Shown piece by piece: positions 34,548 through 42,213 of a stretch of 54,369 nt of DNA (position 1 is the stretch's first letter; each line of letters begins with the position of its first letter). The DNA lies in the NCBI GenBank assembly GCA_948471095.1, contig CAOKRG010000011.1, positions 1 through 54,369 on the forward strand. The letters are read 5' to 3'. The notes beneath the pieces are model-generated. The model saw nothing but the letters and a program-made list of their open reading frames with translations, had not been told where the DNA came from and searched no databases. This DNA comes from an uncultured Oscillospiraceae bacterium (GTDB lineage Bacteria > Bacillota > Clostridia > Oscillospirales > Acutalibacteraceae). Both the position numbers and the translations under genes were made by a program.

Positions 34548-35731
34548 TTGACCCGAACCTGTACTGGGTGTGGCTGCAGCACGCCTTTGGCGAGGGGAGC
34601 CCGATCCCCTACCGGATCTACCGGGAGTTTCCCGGCGGGCCGGAGGGCTTTTACCGGGCGGGGCCCGTGTGCTGGAACGCCCTGGGCTATGTGAGCGAGC
34701 AGCAGGCAGTGGCCCTGGAGGGCTTTCCCCTGGCCGCGGCCCAGTCCCGGCTGGAATACGCCGCGGGCATGGGCTGGGAGGCGCTGACGCCGGAGTGTGA
34801 GAAATATCCCGAGGCTTTGAGGAATATTTCTGACCCTCCTGCGGTACTGTATATCAAAGGCAGGCTTCCAGACCTGAACCGCCTGCCGGCCATCGGCGTG
34901 GCGGGGGCCAGGGACGCCCTGCCCGCCAGCGAGGACGCGGCCAAGCAGCTGGGCTACCAGCTGGCGGCGGGAGGCGCCGTGGTGGTCAGCGGCGGCGCGG
35001 TGGGCGTGGACGGCTGCGCCATTGCCGGGGCCCTGAGCGCCATGGGCCGGGTGGTGAGCGTGCTGCCGGTGGACCTTTCCAGCCCCTACCTGGCCCAGAA
35101 CGCCGGGCTGCGGAAGAGGATACTGGACCAGGACGGCGCGCTGGTGACGGAGTACTTTTCCCAGCGGAACCCGGGCCGGGGGAGCTTCCAGGTGCGCAAC
35201 AGGCTGATTCCCGGCATGTGCCAGGGCATGGTGCTGGTGCAGGCCGCCAAAAAGAGCGGCTCCATGCTGTATGCCCGCCACGCGGCGGACCAGGGGCGGA
35301 GCCTGTACGTCTACCCCGGCCCGGAGGGCGCGCCGGAATACGAGGGCAGCCGCCTGCTGCTGGACCAAGGGGCTCTGCCTGTGTGGGACGGCGCGGCGGT
35401 GCTGGAGGACCGGGGCCGCTGGACCGGCTACCGCCCCGCCCCGGCAAAGGGAAGAGCGAAACGCTCCCGCCGGCCCGGGCCCGCGCCGCGGCTTATGCCG
35501 GAGCCCGCGCCCATGCCCCGGCCGGAGCGCGCCCTGGCGGACGCGGGCCATGACCTGCCGCCGGAGCAGAAGCGCATTTTGGACCTTCTGGCAGCGGGGG
35601 AGCGGTCCATCGGCCAGCTGGAGGAGGCCCTGGGCCAGCCCGCCGGGAAGCTGATGGCCCAGATGACGGTGCTGGAGCTGGACGGGCTGGTGGAGTCCCT
35701 GCCGGGCAAGCGCTACAAGCTGCCTGGGTGA
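34544..35731 (+). CDS. dprA: DNA processing protein DprA
   Basis: DprA protects incoming single-stranded DNA and loads RecA during transformation. The 395-residue protein has an N-terminal helical part, a Rossmann-like core (AIGVAGARDALPASEDAA near residue 121, AVVVSGGAVGVDGCA near 145, SGSMLYARHAADQGRSLYVYPG) and a C-terminal winged helix (LPPEQKRILDLLAAGE). Motif I is GAR where GSR is common. A Pro/Arg-rich linker (about 305-335) joins the core and winged helix. ATG overlaps the previous stop. dprA-topA-trmFO is the usual Bacillota order, here split by repeat DNA. Confidence 0.92.
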   Translation: MIDPNLYWVWLQHAFGEGSPIPYRIYREFPGGPEGFYRAGPVCWNALGYVSEQQAVALEGFPLAAAQSRLEYAAGMGWEALTPECEKYPEALRNISDPPAVLYIKGRLPDLNRLPAIGVAGARDALPASEDAAKQLGYQLAAGGAVVVSGGAVGVDGCAIAGALSAMGRVVSVLPVDLSSPYLAQNAGLRKRILDQDGALVTEYFSQRNPGRGSFQVRNRLIPGMCQGMVLVQAAKKSGSMLYARHAADQGRSLYVYPGPEGAPEYEGSRLLLDQGALPVWDGAAVLEDRGRWTGYRPAPAKGRAKRSRRPGPAPRLMPEPAPMPRPERALADAGHDLPPEQKRILDLLAAGERSIGQLEEALGQPAGKLMAQMTVLELDGLVESLPGKRYKLPG

Positions 35732-35749
35732 GGGTGGATGAGCGGCCAA

Positions 35750-36235
35750 GTGTGCGTGTTATGGAAGAGGAAAGCCAGCTAAGCGCAACAGAAAAAGTTT
35801 CGCCCTTCTCGACTGCCGTCTCGGTCGGTTCGCGGCTTGTCTGCCACTGGCAGACGCTCACCCTTTTCAAAGGCCGCAGAGCACGACTTCGCAAGGCGAA
35901 GTCGCCGACAGAGTCTCGCGACCTTGACCTTAAAGGCGGCGCAGCATAAATACCGCTATAGATGTTTAGAGGGATGTTCAGGCGGTATGCTCTATCGGTT
36001 TCTGCTGCGCCGCCTTAAGGGCAAGGTCAAGGTCGGGTCTCGCCTGCCGGCTCGGTCGAGTTGACAAAGTCAACTCGTGGTCAGAACGGTCCCCACCGGG
36101 GACCTTCCCCCTCGGTCGGTTCGCAGCGTGCTGGCAGACGCTCACCCCCCTAAGAACCCTGCAAGGGGCCGCGACTTCGCGCAGCGAAGGTCGACGCCCC
36201 TTGACCGCGTACATTGCTTGCCATTAGCTGGTAGC
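35750..36235. repeat. Fold-back repeat mosaic between dprA and topA
   Basis: No gene is seen in 35732-36316. Head box gcaacagaaaaagtttcgcc near 35782; a tctcggtcggttcgcgg...ggcagacgctcaccc block; CGACTTCGC/GCGAAGTCG; and a long inverted repeat with arms 35919-35944 and 36005-36035 around a centre holding ataccgctatagatg and ggcggtatgctctatcgg. Then a tctcgcctgccggctcggtcg block carrying palindromes AGTTGAC/GTCAACT and GGTCCCC/GGGGACC, and a filled P hairpin CAAGGGGC/GCCCCTTG (36162-36169/36196-36203). Confidence 0.85.
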
Positions 36236-36316
36236 GTACGGGGTCTAAGAAGAGCAGACCGTCCGCACGCGGAACCGCGCTGGGGATGTGCTTGATAGAA
36301 AGGAAAGGAATCGGCA

Positions 36317-38401
36317 ATGTCAAAATTGGTGATTGTGGAGTCGCCCTCCAAGGCGAAGACCATACAGAAATATTTGGGCCCGGGCTACAAGGTGGTGGCC
36401 TCCATGGGCCATGTGCGGGACCTGCCCAAGGCCCGGCTGTGCGTGGACGTGAAGGACAACTTCAAGCCCAAATACACGGTGATAAAGGGCAAGGAACAGC
36501 TGGTGAAGGACCTGAAGGCCGAGGCCGCCAAGGCCGACGGCGTGCTGCTGGCCACGGACCCGGACCGGGAGGGGGAGGCCATCTCCTGGCACCTGGCCTA
36601 TCTGCTGAAGCTGGACGAGGACGCCCAGGACCGGGTGACCTTTAACGAGATCACCAAAACCGGCGTGGCGGAGGGCATGGCCCACCCCAGGGCCATCGAC
36701 ATGGACCTGGTGAACGCCCAGCAGGCCCGGCGCATTTTGGACCGGCTGGTGGGCTACACCCTGAGCCCCTTTCTGGTGAAAACCATCCGCAAGGGGCTTT
36801 CCGCCGGCCGGGTGCAGTCCGTGGCCGTGCGGATGATCGTGGACCGGGAGGAGGAGATTCGGGCCTTTGTGCCCAAGGAGTACTGGACTCTGGACGCCAA
36901 GCTCACCGCCCCGCCCTCCCGCTCCGTGTTCGCCGCGTCCTTTTATGGGGACGAAAACGGCGAGATCGAGATTCACAGCCAGGAGGAGTCGGACAAAATC
37001 CTGGCCCAGCTGGAACAGGCGGAATTTGTGGTGGGCCCGGTGAAAAAGGGCAGGCGCACCCGCCAGCCCGCGCCGCCCTTCATCACCTCCACCTTGCAGC
37101 AGGAGGCCAGCCGGAAGCTGGGCTTCCAGGCCTACCGCACCATGCGGGCCGCCCAGGAGCTGTATGAGGGCGTGGACGTGGAGGGCCACGGGGCCGTGGG
37201 CCTGATCACCTATATGCGTACCGACTCCCTGCGGGTGTCCGAGGACGCGGTTCGGGACGCGGCCCAGTATATCGAGACCCGGTGGGGCGGGAAATACCTG
37301 ACCCCCAAGCCCCGGCACTACAAGTCTCGGGCCGGGGCCCAGGACGGCCACGAGGCCATCCGGCCCTCCACCATCGAGCTGACCCCGGAGCTGGTGAAGC
37401 CCTCCCTGACGGCGGACCAGTATAAGCTATACAAGCTGATCTGGGAGCGGTTTATGTCCAGCCAGATGGCCAACTGCGTGCTGAACACCACCCAGGCCAG
37501 CATTCTGGCGGGGGACTATATCTTCAAGGCCAGCGGCTTCAACGTGGCCTTCGACGGCTTTACCGTCCTGTATGAGGAGGCCAAGGACGAGAAGGAGGAG
37601 GCCGGCAAGGACCTGCCCCCCCTGGAAGAGGGCATGAAGCTGAGGCTCCGGGAGCTTTTGGGCAACCAGCACTTCACCCAGCCCCCCCCGCGCTACACCG
37701 AGGCCTCCCTGATCAAGGGCCTGGAGGAGAACGGCATCGGCCGCCCCTCCACCTACGCGGCCACCATCTCCACCATCACCATGCGGGAGTATGTGGCCCG
37801 GGAGGGCAAGGCCTTTAAGCCCACGGAGCTGGGGGAGGTCATCACCAAGCTGATGAAGGAGCAGTTCCCCAAGATCGTCAACGTGAAGTTCACCGCCCAG
37901 GTGGAGGACGACCTGGATGCGGTGCAGCGGGGCGACGAGGAGTGGGTGGACGCCCTGCGGACCTTTTACGACGACTTCGACAAGACGGTCCAGAAGGCCA
38001 AAAAGGCCATGGACGGGGTGAAGATCCACCTGAAGGAGGACGAGACCGACGAGATCTGCGACAAGTGCGGCAGGCCCATGGTGGTCAAGCACGGCCGCTT
38101 CGGCAAGTTCATCGCCTGTTCGGGCTACCCGGAGTGCCAGAACATCAAGAAGATCGTCAAGCACACCGGGGCCGAGTGCCCCAAGTGCGGGGGGAACATC
38201 ATTGAGCGCAAGTCCAAAAAGGGCCGGGTCTTCTATGGCTGCGACCGGTACCCGGAGTGCGGCTTCGTCAGCTGGGACCCGCCCACCAAGGAGAAATGCC
38301 CGGTCTGCGGCAAGACCCTGATGCAGAAGAAGACCAAGGACAAGCGCATTTACTGCGTAACCGAAGGCTGCACCTTTCCCGGGAAGGTACCGAAGGAATA
38401 A
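36317..38401 (+). CDS. topA: DNA topoisomerase I
   Basis: It relaxes negative supercoils by cutting one strand. The 694-residue protein has the TOPRIM start (LVIVESPSKAKTIQKYLG, with the catalytic Glu8), DPDREGEAISWH near residue 76, the active-site Tyr299 in LITYMRTDS, GIGRPSTYA near 474, and three C-terminal Cys-rich zinc modules (CDKCGRP, CPKCGGN, CPVCGKT) with YPEC motifs, the last one shortened. It follows dprA in order but is separated by a 585-base repeat region. GAAAGGAAAGGAA lies before the ATG. Confidence 0.97.
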   Translation: MSKLVIVESPSKAKTIQKYLGPGYKVVASMGHVRDLPKARLCVDVKDNFKPKYTVIKGKEQLVKDLKAEAAKADGVLLATDPDREGEAISWHLAYLLKLDEDAQDRVTFNEITKTGVAEGMAHPRAIDMDLVNAQQARRILDRLVGYTLSPFLVKTIRKGLSAGRVQSVAVRMIVDREEEIRAFVPKEYWTLDAKLTAPPSRSVFAASFYGDENGEIEIHSQEESDKILAQLEQAEFVVGPVKKGRRTRQPAPPFITSTLQQEASRKLGFQAYRTMRAAQELYEGVDVEGHGAVGLITYMRTDSLRVSEDAVRDAAQYIETRWGGKYLTPKPRHYKSRAGAQDGHEAIRPSTIELTPELVKPSLTADQYKLYKLIWERFMSSQMANCVLNTTQASILAGDYIFKASGFNVAFDGFTVLYEEAKDEKEEAGKDLPPLEEGMKLRLRELLGNQHFTQPPPRYTEASLIKGLEENGIGRPSTYAATISTITMREYVAREGKAFKPTELGEVITKLMKEQFPKIVNVKFTAQVEDDLDAVQRGDEEWVDALRTFYDDFDKTVQKAKKAMDGVKIHLKEDETDEICDKCGRPMVVKHGRFGKFIACSGYPECQNIKKIVKHTGAECPKCGGNIIERKSKKGRVFYGCDRYPECGFVSWDPPTKEKCPVCGKTLMQKKTKDKRIYCVTEGCTFPGKVPKE

Positions 38402-38402
38402 G

Positions 38403-38612
38403 GCTGGGCCATCTGCCCGAGGACGAGGCTAACGCCTTCAACCAACCCCACCCCGGGGCAAAAGTTTTTGAAGGGTGCAGGGAAACTTTTCTCAAAAATG
38501 TTCCCGCAAGCCAACGCCCCGCCGGAGCCATCTGCCCGTGGACGAGGCTAACGTCTTCCCCCAACCCACCCCGGAGTAAAAGTCTTTGAAGATTCTTAAG
38601 CCGCCGGAGGCA
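38403..38612 (+). repeat. Two tandem partial dispersed repeats between topA and trmFO
   Basis: Two units about 119 bases apart share ccatctgcccg, then gacgaggctaacg, cttc, ccaaccccaccccgg and a head box. The first (38409) keeps a weak hairpin gggaaactttt/aaaatgttcccg. The second (38527) goes straight from gtaaaagtctttgaagattc to taagccgccggaggc without the stem. It is the only copy seen that lacks any S hairpin. Confidence 0.8.
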
Positions 38613-38637
38613 TTGGAGGCGACCTTAAGGAGGCCAC

Positions 38638-39951
38638 ATGGAAACCATAACAGTAGTAGGCGCGGGCCTGGCCGGGTGCGAGGCGGCGTGGCAGATCGCG
38701 AAAGCGGGGATCGGGGTGGAGCTTTATGAGATGAAGCCCCAGAAGTTCTCCCCGGCCCACAAGAGCGCCGGGTTCGCGGAGCTCATCTGCTCCAACTCCC
38801 TGAAAGCCGCCCGGCTTGAGAGCGCGGCGGGGCTCTTAAAGGAGGAGATGCGGCAGTTTGGCTCCCTGCTGATGGACTGCGCGGACAAGTCCCAGGTCCC
38901 GGCGGGGGGCGCGCTGGCGGTGGACCGGGAGGAATTCTCCCGGCTGGCCACCGAGGCCATTGAGGCCTGTCCGCTGATTACTGTGCGGCGGGAGGAGCTG
39001 GAGCGCCTGCCCCAGGGCCCGGCCGTCATCGCCACGGGCCCCCTGACCGCCGAGGCTCTGTCTCAGGACATCCAGCGGCTGTGCGGGGGCGGGCTCAGCT
39101 TTTTTGACGCGGCCGCGCCCATTGTCAGCCGGGAGAGCCTGAACATGGAGCGCTGCTTCACCGCCGACCGCTATGGCCGGGGCGAGGGAGAGGGCGACTA
39201 CATCAACTGCCCCATGAACAAGGCGGAGTATGAGGCCTTCATCGAGGCCCTGCTGGGCGCGGAGCGGGCTCCCCGGCACGATGTGGACGTGCAGAATCCC
39301 AAGGTCTATGAGGGCTGCATGCCCATCGAGGTGCTGGCCTCCCGGGGCCGGGACGCCATCCGCTATGGCCCCATGAAGCCGGTGGGCCTGGTGGACCCCC
39401 GGACGGGCCACCGCCCCTGGGCGGTGGTGCAGCTGCGCACGGAGAACCGGGCGAACAGCCTCTACAACCTGGTGGGCTTTCAGACCAACTTGAAATTCGG
39501 GGAGCAGAAGCGGGTGTTCGGGATGATACCGGGCCTGGAAGACGCGGAGTTCGTCCGCTATGGGGTGATGCACCGGAACACTTTCCTCAATTCCCCCCAG
39601 CTTCTGGACGCGGACTACTCCCTGCGCCAGCGGCCCCAGCTGTTTTTCGCGGGGCAGATCACCGGCGTGGAGGGCTATATGGAGTCGGCCTCCTCGGGCA
39701 TTCTGGCAGGGCTCAACGCGGCCCGGCGGCTGCGGGGCCAGGAGACCCTGATTCTGCCCGAGACCACCATGATGGGGGCCCTGAGCCGGTACATCTCCGG
39801 CTACGCGGGCAAGGACTTCCAGCCCATGGGCGCCAACTTCGGCATTTTGCCGCCCCTCCCAGAACGCGTCCGGGACAAGCGCGAACGCTACCTTGCCCTG
39901 GCAGTGCGTGCCTCCGGCGGGTTAAGGAACTTTTTGGAAAAAGTTCCTTAA
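38638..39951 (+). CDS. trmFO: tRNA (uracil-5-)-methyltransferase TrmFO (folate and FAD dependent)
   Basis: It makes ribothymidine at tRNA position 54 using methylene-tetrahydrofolate. The 437-residue protein opens with the FAD motif ITVVGAGLAGCEAAWQIAKAG and has KSAGFAELICSNSLKA, the catalytic-region NCPMNKAEYEAF near residue 195, LVGFQTNLKFGEQKRVF and GQITGVEGYMESA. The last 13 residues (ASGGLRNFLEKVP) are encoded by an inverted dispersed repeat, so the natural C-terminus was probably replaced. Start ATG 38638 has AAGGAGG. It links to the folate genes at 7882-10533 through its cofactor. Confidence 0.95.
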   Translation: METITVVGAGLAGCEAAWQIAKAGIGVELYEMKPQKFSPAHKSAGFAELICSNSLKAARLESAAGLLKEEMRQFGSLLMDCADKSQVPAGGALAVDREEFSRLATEAIEACPLITVRREELERLPQGPAVIATGPLTAEALSQDIQRLCGGGLSFFDAAAPIVSRESLNMERCFTADRYGRGEGEGDYINCPMNKAEYEAFIEALLGAERAPRHDVDVQNPKVYEGCMPIEVLASRGRDAIRYGPMKPVGLVDPRTGHRPWAVVQLRTENRANSLYNLVGFQTNLKFGEQKRVFGMIPGLEDAEFVRYGVMHRNTFLNSPQLLDADYSLRQRPQLFFAGQITGVEGYMESASSGILAGLNAARRLRGQETLILPETTMMGALSRYISGYAGKDFQPMGANFGILPPLPERVRDKRERYLALAVRASGGLRNFLEKVP

Positions 39952-39985
39952 CGATCTTCAAAAACTTTTACGCCGTGACGGGGGG
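39911..39985 (-). repeat. Inverted dispersed repeat overlapping the trmFO 3' end
   Basis: cctccggcggg, stem GTTAAGGAACTTTTT/AAAAAGTTCCTTAAC, gatcttcaaaaacttttacgc. The first 40 or so bases lie within trmFO and provide its stop codon. Confidence 0.9.
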
Positions 39986-40126
39986 TGGAAGGAGGAGGCT
40001 GGCGGGTCGGTGGGCGGTTTTCTGGAAGGTGGGACCTTGCATGAGGGGGCCGGTGGGAGCTTGGCCGGTAGAGCCTCCAAGCGAACGCGCCCCGCATAGC
40101 CAAAAAATGAGCACTTAGCCCGCTCC

Positions 40127-40207
40127 CAAACCCAAGCGTAACGTTTCAAAAGTTCTTGAAAGTCCTTAGAAAACTTCTTTCAAGAAGTTTTCTAAGCCGC
40201 CGGAGGC
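40127..40207 (+). repeat. Dispersed repeat before plsX
   Basis: cccaagcgtaacgtttcaaaagttcttgaaag head, stem CTTAGAAAACTT/AAGTTTTCTAAG with loop ctttcaag region, and tail ccgccggaggc. It is in the opposite orientation to the copy at 39911. The 140 bases between them are GC-rich without a gene. Confidence 0.88.
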
Positions 40208-40242
40208 AAACAGATGTGTGAATACAGAAGGGGGATTATGGG

Positions 40243-41265
40243 ATGAAGATTATTGTGGATGGATTTGGCGGGGACAATGCGCCGGGGGAGATTCTTTTGG
40301 GGTGCGCCCAGGCCATGGAGGAGCTGGGCGTGGACATCGCCCTGGCCGGGGACAAGGACAAGCTGCTGGCCTGCGCCAAGGAGAAGGGGCTGGAAGCCGC
40401 CTTTGGCAAGATGGAGGTGCTCCACTGCCCGGACGTGCTGACCATGGAGGACGAGCCGGGAAGCGTGCTCAAGGAGAAGTCCGAGAGCTCCATGGCGGCA
40501 GGCCTGCGGGCGGTGGCCCAGGGCCAGGGGGACGCCTTTGCCAGCGCCGGGAACAGCGGGGCCCTGACCGTAGGCGCGACCATGATCGTCAAGCGCGTGA
40601 AGGGCGTCAAGCGGGTGGCCTTCGCGCCGGTGCTGCCCAGCACCCAGGGCTTTTTTATGATCTCCGACGCGGGGGCCAACGTGGAGTGCCGTCCGGAGAT
40701 GCTTTTGCAGTTCGGGCTGATGGGTTCCATCTATATGGAGCAGGTGATGGGGGTAAAGGCCCCCCGGGTCGGCCTGGTGAACGTGGGGACCGAGTCCCAC
40801 AAGGGCGACCCCCTGCGCCAGAGCGCCTATGCCCTTTTGAAGGACTGCCCCGGCCTGAACTTTGTGGGGAACGTCGAGCCCCGGGACATTCCCTATGGCC
40901 TGTGCGATGTGGCGGTGGCGGACGGCTTTACCGGCAACACGGTGCTCAAGCTCTACGAGGGCACGGCCCTGGCCATGATGGGCATGGTGAAGGATATTTT
41001 CAAGAAGTCGGCCAAAAATAAGCTGGCGGCGGCTATGATTTATGGAGACCTGCAAGGCCTTAAGAAAACCATGGATTACAACACCTATGGCGGCGCAGCC
41101 ATTTTAGGCGCGGCGAAGCCGGTTTTTAAGATGCACGGCAACGCCAAGGCCCCGGCAGTGAAAAACGCCCTGCGCCTGGTCCGGGACTGCACCCAGTCCC
41201 GCTATGTGGATAAAATGCGGGACGCCCTGGCTGGCGGCAGCGCGGGAGAGAATGGGCAAGGATAA
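40243..41265 (+). CDS. plsX: Phosphate acyltransferase PlsX
   Basis: PlsX turns acyl-ACP into acyl-phosphate for the PlsY step of phospholipid synthesis. The 340-residue protein has IIVDGFGGDNAPGEIL at the N-terminus (the family's D-x-x-GGD-x-AP), GNSGALTVGAT near residue 103, LGLVNVGTE-like RVGLVNVGTESHKGD and VADGFTGNTVLK near 226. The start has AAGGGGGATTATGGG upstream. Contrary to many Bacillota, no fab genes or acpP follow. Instead two repeats and rnc do. The last codons are echoed in a partial duplication at about 41385. Confidence 0.96.
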   Translation: MKIIVDGFGGDNAPGEILLGCAQAMEELGVDIALAGDKDKLLACAKEKGLEAAFGKMEVLHCPDVLTMEDEPGSVLKEKSESSMAAGLRAVAQGQGDAFASAGNSGALTVGATMIVKRVKGVKRVAFAPVLPSTQGFFMISDAGANVECRPEMLLQFGLMGSIYMEQVMGVKAPRVGLVNVGTESHKGDPLRQSAYALLKDCPGLNFVGNVEPRDIPYGLCDVAVADGFTGNTVLKLYEGTALAMMGMVKDIFKKSAKNKLAAAMIYGDLQGLKKTMDYNTYGGAAILGAAKPVFKMHGNAKAPAVKNALRLVRDCTQSRYVDKMRDALAGGSAGENGQG

Positions 41266-41380
41266 GGCGGCAGGAACAAGCCCCAAACCGAGCGCCCAGC
41301 AGCCTCTCCCCACCCGCAACAGACGTGTAAAAGTTTTTGAAGGTTCTTAGGGAACTTTTTTCAAAAAGTTCCCTAAGGGC
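41246..41380 (+). repeat. Dispersed repeat after plsX, unit 1
   Basis: From gggagagaatgggcaagg (the plsX end) through ggcggcaggaacaagccc, module B ccccaaaccgagcgc (about 41280), head agacgtgtaaaagtttttg, to stem CTTAGGGAACTTTTT/AAAAAGTTCCCTAAG. It has no full tail; the next unit starts at once. Confidence 0.85.
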
Positions 41381-41527
41381 GGGAGAGAAGAATGAGCAGA
41401 AATAAAGCGGCGGGAGCAAGCCATACAATGAGCACACTGTGCGCGTTCCAGGTCCAGCGTCACGACATAAAGTTTTTTGAAGATTGTTAAGGAGCTTTTT
41501 TCCAAAAAAGTTCCTTAACCCGGAGGC
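41381..41527 (+). repeat. Dispersed repeat before rnc, unit 2
   Basis: Repeats the layout of unit 1: gggagagaagaatgagcag, ggcgggagcaagcc, a diverged middle, head aaagttttttgaagattg, stem GTTAAGGAGCTTTTTT/AAAAAAGTTCCTTAAC (with one G-T pair) and tail cccggaggc. The GGAGG of its tail lies 7 bases before the rnc ATG. Confidence 0.88.
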
Positions 41528-41532
41528 AAACT

Positions 41533-42213
41533 ATGAGACCCATTGAGGAATATGAGAAGAAGATCGGCTATACCTTTCAAAACAAGCGGCTTTTGGAGAC
41601 AGCGCTGACCCACTCCTCTTATGCCAACGAGCACAAATGCGGCAGCTATGAGCGGCTGGAATTTTTGGGCGACTCGGTGCTGGGCTTTGTAACGGCGGAG
41701 TATCTGTTCACCCATTACTCCGACCTGCCGGAGGGCCAGCTGACCAAGACCCGGGCGGCGCTGGTGTGTGAAAAATCCCTGTGCGGGTTTTCCAAGAGCC
41801 TGGAGGCAGGCACTTTTCTGCGCCTGAGCCACGGGGAGATGCACTCTGGAGGCCGGGAGCGGGCCAGCATTTTGGCGGATGTGTTTGAATCCACCACGGC
41901 GGCCATTTACCTGGACAGCGGGGACTTGGGCCAGGCCAAGGCCTTTATTCTGCGGTTTGTGGCCCCTGCCGCCAAGACCCGGGGCAGCAAGGCCTTTAAA
42001 GATTATAAAACCACCTTGCAGGAGATCATCCAGCAGAACCCGGAGGAACGGCTGGAGTATGTGCTCACCGGGGAGAGCGGACCGGACCACCAGAAGCATT
42101 TTACGGTGGAGGTGCACCTAAACAGCAATGTCATCGGCAAAGGGGGCGGGCGCAGTAAGAAAGAGGCCGAGCAGCAAGCCGCCCGGGAGGCCCTGGAGCT
42201 GATGGGCTATTGA
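41533..42213 (+). CDS. rnc: Ribonuclease III
   Basis: It cuts double-stranded RNA, chiefly rRNA precursors. The 226-residue protein has the catalytic signature ERLEFLGDSVLGFVTAEYLF near residue 40, ILADVFESTTAAIYLDSG near 116 with the second Glu/Asp set, and a C-terminal dsRNA-binding domain (DYKTTLQEIIQQN to KKEAEQQAAREALELMG). The only ribosome site is the GGAGG of a dispersed repeat tail. Its stop overlaps the TTG start of the radical SAM gene. Confidence 0.97.
   Translation: MRPIEEYEKKIGYTFQNKRLLETALTHSSYANEHKCGSYERLEFLGDSVLGFVTAEYLFTHYSDLPEGQLTKTRAALVCEKSLCGFSKSLEAGTFLRLSHGEMHSGGRERASILADVFESTTAAIYLDSGDLGQAKAFILRFVAPAAKTRGSKAFKDYKTTLQEIIQQNPEERLEYVLTGESGPDHQKHFTVEVHLNSNVIGKGGGRSKKEAEQQAAREALELMGY

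Noticed and set aside
41266-41532. acpP between plsX and rnc
   Set aside because: The gap holds only two repeat units; no frame with the acyl carrier protein DSL motif is present.
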